In this document: piece after piece, positions 49,631 to 58,739 of the stretch
Layout of the letters: the number at the start of each line of letters is the position of its first letter
Numbering within the stretch: the stretch's first letter is position 1
Assembly (NCBI GenBank): GCA_004292855.1
Contig: RDXN01000039.1
Location: 59,041-123,040, forward strand
DNA: 64,000 nt
Reading direction: 5' to 3'
Origin: Cytophagales bacterium
GTDB lineage: Bacteria; Bacteroidota; Bacteroidia; Cytophagales; Spirosomataceae
Program-made: the position numbers and the translations under genes
Notes under the pieces: generated by a model
Seen by the model: the letters and a program-made list of their open reading frames with translations, nothing else
Told to the model about the DNA's origin: nothing
Database searches by the model: none

Positions 49631-50803
49631 ATGCTTGATACCCCCATTCACCCTGTTGCCATTCGCACCACCGACCGCCTGGCTGAGATTGCCTGGTTTT
49701 GTGATTTGTGCGGGGGCGACACCGAGTTTCTGGGCCAACTCGACCCCGACCGGCGTAGTAATTTTGAACACTGCCGCGATATTCTGCTCACTGCCGACCG
49801 GCTGGGTTTCCTGAATATTCTCCTGCCAACGTCGTTCGTGGTAGGGCAGGAACCCATTGCGTTTGCCTCGGCTATTGCGCCCATGACGAGCAATATCAGC
49901 CTGCTGGTGGCTATCCGAACGGGCGAATTTCACCCGCCCATGCTCGCCCGCGCCCTCTCCACGCTCGATCATGTGCTCGACGGTCGGCTCACGATCAACA
50001 TCATCAACTCTGAGCTGCCGGGCCTGAAAGAAACCCCCGATCTGCGCTACAGCCGCTGTGCGGAAACGATCCAGATTTTGCAACAAAGCTGGACCCGCGA
50101 CCGAATCCAACACGACGGCCCTGTGTACGGTAAGCTCGACATGTCGACCGCGCCCGTGAAACCGTACCAGCAAAACGGCGGCCCTCTGCTTTATTTCGGC
50201 GGCATTGCCGAGGGAGCTAAGGAGGTTTGCGCCCAATATTGCGATGTGTTTCTGATGTGGCCCGAACCCGAAGAAAGCCTGTATGCCACCATGCAGGACG
50301 TATCGGCGCGGGCCGCCCGGCATGGTCGTACGCTCGATTTTGGGTTGCGGATTCACGTGGTTGTGCGCGAAACCGAGGCCGAAGCCCGCGCCTGGACCCG
50401 CCGGATGATGTCGAAATTTGATGAGCAACAGGCCGCAGCCCTTAAGAATCGCACCCAGGATGCGCAATCGCTCGGCGTGGTCCGGCAGGACGAACTCCGC
50501 AAAACCGCCGACGACGATGGGTTCGTGGAGCCGATTCTCTGGACGGGAATCGGTCGCGCCCGGTCGGGATGTGGGGGAGCTTTGGTCGGCACACCGGAGC
50601 AGATTATTGCCCAACTGAACCGCTACATGGACATGGGCATTCGGTCGTTTGTGCTATCGGGCTACCCGCTCATTGAAGAGTGCGAATACTTTGGCAAGCT
50701 CGTGCTGCCCCACCTGCCTAACGTCCGCCTGGGCGACGTGCAGGGCCGCCGACCTGCCCAAACACCCGTTACGCCCCTGACAACGGGGGAGTTGACGTAT
50801 TAG
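49631..50803 (+). CDS. LLM-class flavin-dependent monooxygenase (SsuD-like)
   Basis: 390 residues. The luciferase-like TIM barrel is recognised by GFLNILLPTSF, LLVAIRTGEFHPPMLARALS, LDGRLTINIINSELPG, LRYSRCAETIQILQQSW, LLYFGGIAEGAKEVCAQYCD, and C-terminal RSFVLSGYPLIEECEYFGK. This matches alkanesulfonate monooxygenase SsuD and relatives, which use FMNH2 to desulfonate or oxidise organics. No reductase gene is adjacent. Divergent from a VOC protein, with shared operator-like palindromes. A heptameric palindrome begins right after the stop codon. Confidence 0.9.
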   Translation: MLDTPIHPVAIRTTDRLAEIAWFCDLCGGDTEFLGQLDPDRRSNFEHCRDILLTADRLGFLNILLPTSFVVGQEPIAFASAIAPMTSNISLLVAIRTGEFHPPMLARALSTLDHVLDGRLTINIINSELPGLKETPDLRYSRCAETIQILQQSWTRDRIQHDGPVYGKLDMSTAPVKPYQQNGGPLLYFGGIAEGAKEVCAQYCDVFLMWPEPEESLYATMQDVSARAARHGRTLDFGLRIHVVVRETEAEARAWTRRMMSKFDEQQAAALKNRTQDAQSLGVVRQDELRKTADDDGFVEPILWTGIGRARSGCGGALVGTPEQIIAQLNRYMDMGIRSFVLSGYPLIEECEYFGKLVLPHLPNVRLGDVQGRRPAQTPVTPLTTGELTY

Positions 50804-50887
50804 TGAGCAGATAACAGTGAGCAGCCAACAGCGAACAGTAGTTTGTGAATATTAACTGTTCGCTGTTGGCTGCTCACTGTTATCTGC
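50804..50887. repeat. Palindrome with heptameric repeat arms
   Basis: CAG occurs at 50808, 50815, 50822, 50829 and 50836; the complement CTG at 50856, 50863, 50870, 50877 and 50884, all at period 7. It fills the gap between the convergent LLM and SirB1-like stop codons. Confidence 0.9.
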
Positions 50888-50889
50888 CC

Positions 50890-51765
50890 TCACTTCTGCG
50901 TGTAATCCGACAGCGGCATACCGTCGCCCTCATCCTGAACGGCGTCAAGGATGGCTTCAACTTCTTTGACGCGGTCGGCATCGCCCTTTTTCTCGAAGGC
51001 CAGCATGAGGTTGCGGAGCGTCCGGCGCACAATATCGACGTTGGAGCAGGGCTGGTAAAAAATGTCGTTCTGCTTTAGGTTCAGTTGACCAATGTAGTGG
51101 TCGATGTCGTTTTTGGAGAACACCAGCCCCCGCGTGAACACATTCACGTAGAACTGAACGCCGTTGGGTTGCTTGTAGGTGAGTACGAACAGATTGGGCA
51201 GGTTCACGCCGTAAATGGGCATCCCGATTTTTCGGGCAATGAGCATATAAATAATGCAAAGCGAGATAGGGTTGCCCTTGCGTGACTCCAGCACCTGATT
51301 AATCATCGAGTTGGCTGGTGAGTGGAAGTGCTTGGAATTAGGCGCAAAGCCGAGCGTGTTAAAAAACGCGTTATTCAACGCCTTCACCTGATCGACGGGG
51401 TGGACGTCGTTGCCCACGTCGAGCCAAACCTTGTAGTAAAGCTGTTCCAGCTCCTGCCGGAGCTTTTCGAGCGATAAGTCAGGATACTGATACGTAGCCA
51501 CGATCCATAAGCCTTCGAGCAGGTCCATGCCACCCCCGTTTTTCCAGGTTCGGATGCGCTCCAGCACCGATTGGTACTGTAAGTCATGGATCAGTTCCTC
51601 AATTTTCTTTTGCAGGTTGGGATTGAAACTGCCTTCCCACTCAGTTTCCAAAAACGGAATCAGTCCACCGCCCAATTGCCGAATCCGGCTCTCCACATGC
51701 TGTACTACTTCGCGGTCCTCATCATCTAAGAGCGATATGAGTGCTTTGATCTCGTTGTCGTTCAT
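50890..51765 (-). CDS. SirB1-like transglutaminase-fold protein
   Basis: 291 residues from the ATG at 51763-51765; a frame to 51861 was rejected because it adds a non-homologous stretch. The SirB1/Transglut_core2 core is visible as ALNNAFFNTLGFAPNSKHFH, SPANSMINQVLESRKGNPIS and LCIIYMLIARKIGMPIYGVN, followed by LPNLFVLTY. The catalytic Cys of true transglutaminases is not conserved at the usual place (LCIIY has a Cys in the right region). Cytosolic; function unknown but broadly conserved. Divergent from galE. Confidence 0.85.
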   Translation of the reverse strand: MNDNEIKALISLLDDEDREVVQHVESRIRQLGGGLIPFLETEWEGSFNPNLQKKIEELIHDLQYQSVLERIRTWKNGGGMDLLEGLWIVATYQYPDLSLEKLRQELEQLYYKVWLDVGNDVHPVDQVKALNNAFFNTLGFAPNSKHFHSPANSMINQVLESRKGNPISLCIIYMLIARKIGMPIYGVNLPNLFVLTYKQPNGVQFYVNVFTRGLVFSKNDIDHYIGQLNLKQNDIFYQPCSNVDIVRRTLRNLMLAFEKKGDADRVKEVEAILDAVQDEGDGMPLSDYTQK

Positions 51766-51880
51766 ATTTTTTTGGATGAAAGAGAAAAGATAAAGGACCA
51801 AGGACTCGAAAGGAGTCGTTACCAATGTCTTATTTCTCATGTCTTTCATCTTGTGCGTCAATGCACAGGATAAATACTGC

Positions 51881-51911
51881 TTTCAGAAAGGCACTGAATT
51901 GTCTAGTTTTG
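51881..51911 (+). promoter_or_regulatory. Putative promoter of the galE-rmlB-rmlA operon
   Basis: TAGTTTTG (51904-51911) fits the -7 consensus TAnnTTTG, with TTTC at 51881-51884 as a weak -33 box at a 19-base spacing. The predicted leader is about 60 bases. Confidence 0.5.
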
Positions 51912-51976
51912 CGTGAATTTCGGTCCGTAAGCTCGGCCCATCTCTAAAGTAAGAACAAAATTTTACAAAAAACGAT

Positions 51977-53008
51977 TTGGCTTCTTCAGACAATACAAGG
52001 CCGAAAATAATCGTGACCGGCGGGGCGGGTTTTATTGGCTCCCACACGGCAGTTTCGCTGGTCAATGCCGGTTTTGAACCAATTATCGTTGATAATTTTT
52101 CAAATTCCGAGCATAAAATACTGGCCGGACTCAAGCAAATTTTGGGCCGCGCCCTTACTCATTACGAAGCCGACTGCAACGATGCCTCCGAGATGGAGCG
52201 CATCTTCGCCACCGAGCAACCAATGGGAATTATTCACTTCGCGGCCTCAAAAGCCGTGGGTGAGTCGGTCGAGAAGCCGCTCATGTACTACCGCAATAAC
52301 CTCAATTCGTTGATGGTATTGCTCGAACTGATGCCCCGCCATAATGTACGGAGTTTCGTGTTCTCGTCGTCGTGTACGGTCTACGGTCAACCCGAGCAGT
52401 TGCCCGTTACGGAGGCAACCCCCCGGTTACCGGCTTCGTCGCCTTACGGCAACACAAAAGCTATGGGCGAAGACATTATCCGCGACTGCGTAGCTTCCAA
52501 AATGCCTATTCGGGCTATTTCGCTCCGGTATTTTAACCCCATTGGTGCCCATCCGTCGGCTTTGATCGGTGAGTTGCCCCGTGGCGTTCCGGCCAATCTG
52601 GTGCCTTACCTGTTGCAGGTGGCCACCAAACAACGCGCCAGCCTGACTGTCCACGGTAACGATTACAGTACTCCCGACGGCACCGCCATCCGTGACTACA
52701 TCCACGTAATGGACCTCGCCGAAGCTCACGTGAGCGCGTTACAGTTGCTGGGCCAGAAAGATGCCGATTCATTCTATGATATTTTTAATATCGGCACAGG
52801 TCGGGGGGCGTCGGTTCTGGACCTGATAAACACCTTTGAAGAGGTAACCGGCATTACGTTGCCCTACACGCTCGGCCCTCGTCGCGCTGGCGATATTGAA
52901 CAAATTTACGCCGATGTAATCAAGGCCACCGAGGGCCTGAACTGGCAAACCAAACGATCACTGGCCGAGGCCCTGGGCGACGCCTGGCGGTGGCAGCAAA
53001 CTCTATGA
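51977..53008 (+). CDS. galE: UDP-glucose 4-epimerase, TTG start
   Basis: 343 residues. Starts at TTG 51977: an in-frame TAA lies at 51950 and no ATG or GTG precedes the conserved [22 protein letters not shown]-binding loop. Catalytic SSSCTVYG and SPYGNTKAMGE (YxxxK) are present, as is LRYFNPIGAHPSALIGE, which is diagnostic for GalE. It interconverts UDP-glucose and UDP-galactose for surface glycans. First gene of an operon with rmlB (ATGA overlap) and rmlA. Confidence 0.92.
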   Translation: MASSDNTRPKIIVTGGAGFIGSHTAVSLVNAGFEPIIVDNFSNSEHKILAGLKQILGRALTHYEADCNDASEMERIFATEQPMGIIHFAASKAVGESVEKPLMYYRNNLNSLMVLLELMPRHNVRSFVFSSSCTVYGQPEQLPVTEATPRLPASSPYGNTKAMGEDIIRDCVASKMPIRAISLRYFNPIGAHPSALIGELPRGVPANLVPYLLQVATKQRASLTVHGNDYSTPDGTAIRDYIHVMDLAEAHVSALQLLGQKDADSFYDIFNIGTGRGASVLDLINTFEEVTGITLPYTLGPRRAGDIEQIYADVIKATEGLNWQTKRSLAEALGDAWRWQQTL

Positions 53009-54084
53009 AAACCATCATCATTACCGGCGGAGCGGGTTTTATTGGCTCCCACGTGGTCCGGCTCTTTGTTACGAAGTATCCCGAATACCGGATCGTCAAC
53101 CTCGACAAACTTACCTACGCGGGCAACCTCGCCAACCTCACCGACATTGAGGACGCACCCAACTACCTGTTTGTAAAAGGCGACATTACGGATGCGTCGT
53201 TTCTGGACGGGATGTTTGCCGAAATCCAGCCCGACGGGGTAATTCACCTCGCTGCCGAGTCACACGTAGACCGTTCCATCACCGACCCCATGTCATTTGT
53301 GATGACCAACGTGGTGGGAACGGTAAACCTGCTCAACGCAGCCAAAGAATGCTGGAAGGGTTCTGCTGCGGCCGGGGGCGCGTCCGGCTTCGAAGGCAAG
53401 CGGTTCTACCACGTCTCGACCGACGAGGTGTATGGTTCGCTGCACAACCCCGACGAGTTCTTCCTCGAAACCACTTCCTACGACCCACAGTCGCCTTATT
53501 CGGCCTCAAAAGCGGCCTCGGATCACTTCGTACGAGCCTACGGCAACACGTATAAGTTGCCCGTGGTTCTGAGTAACTGCTCGAACAACTACGGCCCGAA
53601 TCACTTCCCGGAGAAGCTGATTCCGCTGATGATTCACAACATTCAGAATAATAAGCCGCTTCCGGTTTATGGCAAGGGCGAGAACGTGCGCGACTGGCTC
53701 TATGTAGTTGATCACGCGCGGGCCATCGACACCATTTTTCACAACGGACAACTAGGCGAGACGTACAACATCGGCGGTTTCAATGAGTGGAAAAACATCG
53801 ACCTCGTCCACCTGCTCTGCTCGATTATGGATAGCAAGCTGGGTCGCGAACCCGGCACTTCGGCCAAACTCATCACCTACGTTACCGACCGGGCCGGCCA
53901 CGATCTCCGCTACGCTATCGACGCGGGCAAGATCATGAACGAACTTGGCTGGGAACCCTCGCTCCAGTTCGAGGAGGGTCTCGAAAAAACCGTCGACTGG
54001 TTTTTGGCCAATAAGGAGTGGCTCGAAAACGTCACGTCGGGCGCGTATCAGGGGTATTATCAGGGAATGTACGCAAATAGATAA
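53005..54084 (+). CDS. rmlB: dTDP-glucose 4,6-dehydratase
   Basis: 359 residues from the ATG at 53005, which overlaps the galE TGA (ATGA). NAD loop [23 protein letters not shown] (catalytic Thr-Asp-Glu), and [17 protein letters not shown] (YxxxK) match Rml[21 protein letters not shown] and [14 protein letters not shown] are further hallmarks. It makes dTDP-4-keto-6-deoxyglucose for dTDP-rhamnose and related sugars. rmlC and rmlD are not adjacent; a cupin at 34.6 kb is only RmlC-like. Confidence 0.95.
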   Translation: MKTIIITGGAGFIGSHVVRLFVTKYPEYRIVNLDKLTYAGNLANLTDIEDAPNYLFVKGDITDASFLDGMFAEIQPDGVIHLAAESHVDRSITDPMSFVMTNVVGTVNLLNAAKECWKGSAAAGGASGFEGKRFYHVSTDEVYGSLHNPDEFFLETTSYDPQSPYSASKAASDHFVRAYGNTYKLPVVLSNCSNNYGPNHFPEKLIPLMIHNIQNNKPLPVYGKGENVRDWLYVVDHARAIDTIFHNGQLGETYNIGGFNEWKNIDLVHLLCSIMDSKLGREPGTSAKLITYVTDRAGHDLRYAIDAGKIMNELGWEPSLQFEEGLEKTVDWFLANKEWLENVTSGAYQGYYQGMYANR

Positions 54085-54944
54085 TGAAAGGAATCATCCT
54101 CGCTGGAGGCTCCGGCACCCGTCTTCACCCGCTTACATTGGCCGTATCGAAGCAGTTGATGCCCGTTTACGATAAGCCAATGATTTATTACCCGCTCTCG
54201 ATTCTGATGCTGGCGGGTATTCGTGAGATTCTCATTATCTCGACGCCCCACGATCTGCCGCACTTCGAGAAACTCCTCGGCGATGGCTCACGCATCGGCT
54301 GTCAGTTCACCTACGCCTTACAACCCAGCCCCGACGGTCTCGCGCAGGCATTCATTATCGGTGAAGAGTTTATTGGTAATGAAAAAGTCGCGCTGGTGTT
54401 GGGCGACAATATTTTCTACGGCTCCGGCCTGTCGAAGTTGTTACAGGCCAACAACGATCCCGACGGTGGGGTGGTCTACGCCTACCAGGTACACGACCCC
54501 GAACGTTATGGCGTGGTGGAGTTCGACGCCGATTTCAATGTATTATCTATTGAAGAGAAGCCCGAGCAACCCAAGTCGCACTATGCCGTGCCGGGGTTAT
54601 ACTTCTACGACAACGACGTAATCGAAATTGCCAAAAACATTCCACCTTCGCCACGGGGTGAACTGGAGATTACCGATGTGAACAAGGTATATCTGGAACG
54701 TGGCAAACTGAAAGTGGGCGTCCTGGACCGGGGCACAGCCTGGCTCGACACAGGCACGTTTGCGTCGCTGATGCAAGCCGGGCAGTTTGTGCAGGTCATT
54801 GAAGAGCGACAGGGTCTCAAAATTGGGTGTATCGAAGAGATTGCCTACCGGATGAAGTTCATCGACAAAGATCAGCTTTGCGACATTGCCAGGCCGCTGG
54901 TCAAAAGCGGCTACGGGCAATATCTGCTCAATATTGTGAAGTAA
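54084..54944 (+). CDS. rmlA: Glucose-1-phosphate thymidylyltransferase
   Basis: 286 residues. Signature [16 protein letters not shown] (3-18), [32 protein letters not shown], and [20 protein letters not shown] are all typical of RmlA. It activates glucose-1-phosphate to dTDP-glucose, the substrate of the adjacent RmlB. The ATG shares one base with the rmlB stop (TAATG). The operon ends with the terminator at 54951. Confidence 0.95.
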   Translation: MKGIILAGGSGTRLHPLTLAVSKQLMPVYDKPMIYYPLSILMLAGIREILIISTPHDLPHFEKLLGDGSRIGCQFTYALQPSPDGLAQAFIIGEEFIGNEKVALVLGDNIFYGSGLSKLLQANNDPDGGVVYAYQVHDPERYGVVEFDADFNVLSIEEKPEQPKSHYAVPGLYFYDNDVIEIAKNIPPSPRGELEITDVNKVYLERGKLKVGVLDRGTAWLDTGTFASLMQAGQFVQVIEERQGLKIGCIEEIAYRMKFIDKDQLCDIARPLVKSGYGQYLLNIVK

Positions 54945-55242
54945 AAAAGAAAAGCCGGGGCAATGCCCCGGCTTTTTCATACCTAACCTATGAGATGAGA
55001 AAAACGTAATGTCGTACTGCCAGGCTTAACCTTGCAAAGATTGAATAGGAGTTGCCAGAGGAATTCGACGCATACTTACGCGAATGCAAAATTGACAAGC
55101 CTGAAGCCATCTGCATAGCGTAGAAATACGTATTTTGTAACGGACAAGTACGTTTTTGGCCGATTACATAAGCCAAATACTGGATTTGAAAGGCGCATAC
55201 GCACATAAAATGCTAATTTGTCTGCCTAAACAAATCATACAC
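54945..55242. other. 298-base intergenic stretch with terminator and probable promoter
   Basis: After the rmlA terminator (54951-54978) the sequence is AT-rich and carries no credible gene. The TATTTTGTAACGG region near 55132 may contain the promoter of the four-gene signalling operon. Confidence 0.5.
54951..54978 (+). terminator. Rho-independent terminator after rmlA
   Basis: Stem AAAGCCGGGGC (54951-54961) pairs with GCCCCGGCTTT (54965-54975) around a 3-base loop, followed by TT. Confidence 0.9.
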
Positions 55243-55605
55243 ATGGCTATGAGTAAACCGTTTCCATATAAGAAAGCAGGCCGCGAAATGCGGTTCGACG
55301 AAGCCCGCACGTGGGTCGACTCCTATCGCAAAACGTGTGAGAAGCAAGTCAAACCTATCTTCGCCGAAGGTTTCAGCAAAGAAGTGCTGATGAAGATGTT
55401 CGCTGACGATGCGTGTACGGGCATTCGTATCTATCACGGACAACAGAACGGCGAACCTCGCCTACTGCTGGTCGGTATGGACAAAGAAGGAAATGATATG
55501 CACCGAAGCCAGCGCGGCCTCAAAGACGATATGCCCGATGATGGGGGCGGGTCGGGTATCTATGGTGATGGGGCGCGTTGCCCGGAGGAGTGCGGTAGTC
55601 GATAA
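55243..55605 (+). CDS. Small protein of unknown function, first gene of a signalling operon
   Basis: 120 residues from the ATG at 55243 (a second ATG is two codons later). A longer frame to 55156 covers the promoter region. No signal peptide. Visible blocks are MRFDEARTWVDSYRKTC, FADDACTGIRIYHGQQN, LLLVGMDKEGNDM, and the C-terminal Gly-rich GARCPEECGS with a CPEEC pair that could bind metal. I do not recognise a named family. It lies 5 bases before the membrane protein gene. Confidence 0.7.
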   Translation: MAMSKPFPYKKAGREMRFDEARTWVDSYRKTCEKQVKPIFAEGFSKEVLMKMFADDACTGIRIYHGQQNGEPRLLLVGMDKEGNDMHRSQRGLKDDMPDDGGGSGIYGDGARCPEECGSR

Positions 55606-55610
55606 CTATT

Positions 55611-56303
55611 GTGTTGCTATATCTATCCATTGTCAACCACATTATTAAATACCCGCTGGCAGCCGCAGCCGATGCGTCCATCATGCTGCCATTTGGGTTT
55701 AGCTGGGGGATAAAAAAGAAGTCTGTTGCTTTACGCTTTTTCGGTGTGTACCTGTGGTGGACCTTTTTTCGAAATGTAGTAGACATTTGGACATCAAGTG
55801 AAAAATCGAATAATCTATTGTTATTCAATTTTGATCTGCTCGTGCGGTTTACGTTGCTAGGCTTAATGTTTTACCACACGTTTCAGTATCCGTACGAAAA
55901 ACGGGCTGTGTTGGTCATGATTATTGGTTTCGCCATGTTGTTCGGTGTCGATTTTGTCCTGTCGAATCCAAACCTGAGCGATTTACATAATCACCGGCTT
56001 AACCGATATTCGTTTGTAGTAGAAGGAGTTTTAATGCTTTTACTTGTCTTACGCTTCTTTTTGTACTTGGTCCGAGAGTTGCCTGTAGCTAATTTGAGCC
56101 ACTATCCATTCTTCTGGATTTGCTGTGGATTATTAATCGCTCACGCGGGCACTATTTTCTTAACCCCGTTCCTTCATTATTTCAATGTCTGGAATAACCC
56201 GTATAATTTCAAAACGATGGTCAAAATTGAACACTGGGTTGAAATAATACGAAACGCAGCCTTTACGATTGCTATGTTTTTTGCCCGACGCTCAACGAAT
56301 TAA
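55611..56303 (+). CDS. Polytopic membrane protein of the two-component operon, GTG start
   Basis: 230 residues with about six membrane segments (for example FTLLGLMFYHTFQYPY, VLVMIIGFAMLFGVDFVL, YPFFWICCGLLIAHAGTIFL). GTG at 55611 is used; no ATG exists upstream after the previous stop. The gene is more AT-rich than its neighbours. It ends 4 bases before the sensor kinase start, so it is likely the membrane sensory input for the kinase. Family not recognised. Confidence 0.7.
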   Translation: MLLYLSIVNHIIKYPLAAAADASIMLPFGFSWGIKKKSVALRFFGVYLWWTFFRNVVDIWTSSEKSNNLLLFNFDLLVRFTLLGLMFYHTFQYPYEKRAVLVMIIGFAMLFGVDFVLSNPNLSDLHNHRLNRYSFVVEGVLMLLLVLRFFLYLVRELPVANLSHYPFFWICCGLLIAHAGTIFLTPFLHYFNVWNNPYNFKTMVKIEHWVEIIRNAAFTIAMFFARRSTN

Positions 56304-56307
56304 GCTT

Positions 56308-57120
56308 ATGTTGCAAACGGCCAACGACGGAATTCTGATCGCAAGCATCGCCATGCTCCTCATGGCGATGTTCATCATTATTTTTGTGGCCTACTACCAG
56401 CAGCGACACGCGCAGCATCAGATTACCGTGAAAGAGATGCAGGAGCGACACCGGCAGGAACTCATGGCGGCTATGTTCCGCGGGCAGGAGGCCGAACGCC
56501 GACGACTCGCGCAAGACCTCCACGACGACATCGGAACGATGCTCTCGGTGGCCAAAATGACCTTGAATCAGTTGGAGCGGCATCTGGATCGGTTCTCACC
56601 TGAACGCGCACAGGCACAGAAAACCCGCACGCTGCTCGACGACACGCTTAAAAACGTTCGCCGGATCAGCCGCGATCTCGTTCCTACTACGCTCGAACGG
56701 TTCGGTTTGCTGGCTGCCCTGGAAGAACTCGTAGGCAATGCCAATACTGAACTCGTTAGCGTGCAACTCGAACGCCCTGAAACATTCGATTTTTCGAACA
56801 CGGCTCTAGATGTCATGCTGTACCGCATTGTGCAGGAGTTGGTGAATAATGCCATCCGACACGCGGGGGCTACACACATCATTATTCGGTTTTTTGTTCA
56901 TGAAAACGAACTCCGTCTGGCCGTTATCGACGATGGGCGGGGGTTCGACATCGACGAAGTCGTGCAGAGCAAGCAGCGGGGACTGGGTCTACGGAATATC
57001 GAAAGCCGGTTAAGCGTTGTCAATGGGCACGTTACGTTCGACGTAGCTCCTGGTAGAGGTTCACGAATTATGGTGCAGATTCCGCTGGAAAATCCTAAAC
57101 TTGTGGCTCTCCTCACTTAA
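56308..57120 (+). CDS. Sensor histidine kinase (HisKA_3/NarL type)
   Basis: 270 residues from the ATG at 56308 (a frame to 56269 overlaps the membrane protein gene). One membrane segment (7-30), then coiled coil and the dimerisation helix RRRLAQDLHDDIGTMLSVAK with phospho-His72, typical of NarL-type kinases. ATPase motifs are ELVNNAIRHAGATHI (N box), VIDDGRGFD (G1), and RGLGLRNIESRL (G2). Only 12 bases precede the response regulator gene, the cognate partner. Confidence 0.93.
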   Translation: MLQTANDGILIASIAMLLMAMFIIIFVAYYQQRHAQHQITVKEMQERHRQELMAAMFRGQEAERRRLAQDLHDDIGTMLSVAKMTLNQLERHLDRFSPERAQAQKTRTLLDDTLKNVRRISRDLVPTTLERFGLLAALEELVGNANTELVSVQLERPETFDFSNTALDVMLYRIVQELVNNAIRHAGATHIIIRFFVHENELRLAVIDDGRGFDIDEVVQSKQRGLGLRNIESRLSVVNGHVTFDVAPGRGSRIMVQIPLENPKLVALLT

Positions 57121-57132
57121 CCGTTTGTAGCG

Positions 57133-57792
57133 ATGCGGAAGATAAAGCTGGCTCTGTGCGACGATCACAACTTGTTTCGGGTTGGAATGGCATCTATTTT
57201 GACCCAAGTGCCCGATTTTGACTTGGTTCTGGAAGCCGCCAACGGTCAGGAGTTGATTGACAAGATTGCCCGCAAAACGCCCGATGTTGTCCTGCTCGAT
57301 CTTCAAATGCCTGTTCTGGACGGCACCGCCACCGCCGATTATCTGCGAGAGAATCACCCACTCATCAAAATTGTGATCCTGACCATGCACGACGAAGATC
57401 GCATGGTGCTTCACTTGCTCGAAAAGGGCGTCAGCGGTTATCTGCTTAAAGATGCCGACCCCGGCGAGGTTGAGAAAGCCGTGCGGAAAGTTATGGACGA
57501 CGGTGTGTACCTGAACGAGTTTGTGTCGCGGGCCATGCTCCGCAAAATGACCAACTCGACAACGGTTATCAAGCAACCCTCGGCGTTTTATAACAGCAAG
57601 GTTCTCTTGTCGGAACGGGAGAAAGAAGTATTGAAGTTGATCTGCGAAGGTCTGTCGACCGCCGAAATCAGCGAAAAAATATTCCTCAGCCCCCGTACCG
57701 TGGAGGGGCATCGCCTGCGTATTCTCGAAAAAACGGGCACCAAAAACACCGCCGGTATGGTAGCCTATGCGTTTAAGAACAATCTGGTCTGA
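57133..57792 (+). CDS. LuxR-type response regulator
   Basis: 219 residues. Receiver domain with acidic pair Asp10-Asp11, phospho-Asp56 in VVLLDLQMPVLDG, and SGYLLKDADPGEV with the conserved Lys. C-terminal LuxR HTH: LSEREKEVLKLICEGLSTAE, IFLSPRTVEGHRLRILEKTG. It acts with the adjacent kinase. Its TGA lies in the left arm of a nonameric palindrome. Confidence 0.95.
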   Translation: MRKIKLALCDDHNLFRVGMASILTQVPDFDLVLEAANGQELIDKIARKTPDVVLLDLQMPVLDGTATADYLRENHPLIKIVILTMHDEDRMVLHLLEKGVSGYLLKDADPGEVEKAVRKVMDDGVYLNEFVSRAMLRKMTNSTTVIKQPSAFYNSKVLLSEREKEVLKLICEGLSTAEISEKIFLSPRTVEGHRLRILEKTGTKNTAGMVAYAFKNNLV

Positions 57793-57873
57793 ACTGTGAT
57801 TCGTTTGATTTTTATGATTACGCTGATCAAGAGAATCAAAGAAATCAGCAGAATCAAACGAATCACAGTTCAG
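57789..57873. repeat. Palindrome with nonameric repeats covering two convergent stop codons
   Basis: GATT/GATC at 57798, 57807, 57816 and 57825 and AATC at 57834, 57843, 57852 and 57861 form one continuous period-9 register. Outer 22-base arms (57789-57810 and 57852-57873) are perfect complements. They contain the TGA of the response regulator and of the epimerase gene. Confidence 0.9.
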
Positions 57874-58273
57874 AAATCTCCTGACACAATTCGACTAAAA
57901 CCCCACTCGTGCCTTTTGGGTGCAGGAAACACACGAGCTTGTTGTCGGCTCCGCGTTTGGGTGTCTCGTTGAGGAGCGTAAAGCCTTCGTTTTTCAACCG
58001 TTCCATTTCGGCCAGAATATCATCTACTTCAAAAGCGATGTGGTGAATACCCTCGCCTTTTTTCTGGATAAACGTGGCAATGGGACTAGCCGGGTCGGTG
58101 GCTTCGAGCAACTCGATCTTGGTCTGATTCACCTGAAAAAAAGATGTTGAGACATGCTCCGACTCGACCGATTCAGATTTGTAGGGAGCCACGTTCAGTA
58201 GTTTGGTAAACAGAGCGTTGCCATCGGTCAGACTCCGAACGGCAATGCCAATATGTTCGACGTTAGTAAACAT
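57863..58273 (-). CDS. mce: Methylmalonyl-CoA epimerase (VOC family)
   Basis: 136 residues, full length. VEHIGIAVRSLTDGNALFTK with metal-ligand His7, TKIELLEATDPASP, IHHIAFEVDDILAEMERL (His) and C-terminal GVLVELCQ (ligand Glu) match methylmalonyl-CoA epimerase. It converts (S)- to (R)-methylmalonyl-CoA in propionate metabolism. The last codons and TGA are read from the palindrome arm. A 139-base gap separates it from the divergent HesB/IscA gene. Confidence 0.9.
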   Translation of the reverse strand: MFTNVEHIGIAVRSLTDGNALFTKLLNVAPYKSESVESEHVSTSFFQVNQTKIELLEATDPASPIATFIQKKGEGIHHIAFEVDDILAEMERLKNEGFTLLNETPKRGADNKLVCFLHPKGTSGVLVELCQEISEL

Positions 58274-58412
58274 TGGTGATAAATGATGAAGAGCAAACCG
58301 GGGGAGGGTTGTGCAGGTGAAACTTTAAACAACGGGCTAAAGTTAGTAAGTCAGGGTAATTCGTCCTGCAAGTACGCATTACATAGTATGTACTACTCAT
58401 TCCAGAAAAGCG

Positions 58413-58739
58413 ATGGTAACGGTATCAGAAATCGCCAAAAATAAGATTGTTGAACTCCGCCAGAAAGACGGTTTTTCCGAAAATCATGCCATTCGCGTGG
58501 CAGTTGAGGGGGGCGGTTGTTCAGGACTGATGTATGATCTTCAGTTCGACGCTACCCAACAGCCCACAGATCATTTGGTTGAAGATAAAGGCATCAAAAT
58601 CCTGGTCGACCGTAAGAGCCTGCTTTATCTGGCTGGCACCGAACTCGACTTTTCGGATGGCCTGAATGGTAAAGGATTCCAGTTCAGAAACCCCAACGCA
58701 ACGCGCACCTGCGGTTGCGGAGAGAGTTTTGCTGTCTGA
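58413..58739 (+). CDS. Iron-sulfur cluster assembly accessory protein (IscA/SufA-type)
   Basis: 108 residues. The three A-type cluster cysteines are present: VEGGGCSG (Cys36) and TRTCGCGESF (Cys100, Cys102). IRVAVEGGGCSGLMYDL is the family signature. It delivers Fe-S clusters to target proteins in the cytosol. Its TGA overlaps the ATG of the thioesterase gene (TGATG). Confidence 0.93.
   Translation: MVTVSEIAKNKIVELRQKDGFSENHAIRVAVEGGGCSGLMYDLQFDATQQPTDHLVEDKGIKILVDRKSLLYLAGTELDFSDGLNGKGFQFRNPNATRTCGCGESFAV

Noticed and set aside
49592..50614. 340-codon open frame on the minus strand
   Set aside because: It is antisense to the LLM monooxygenase gene, which has full family signatures.
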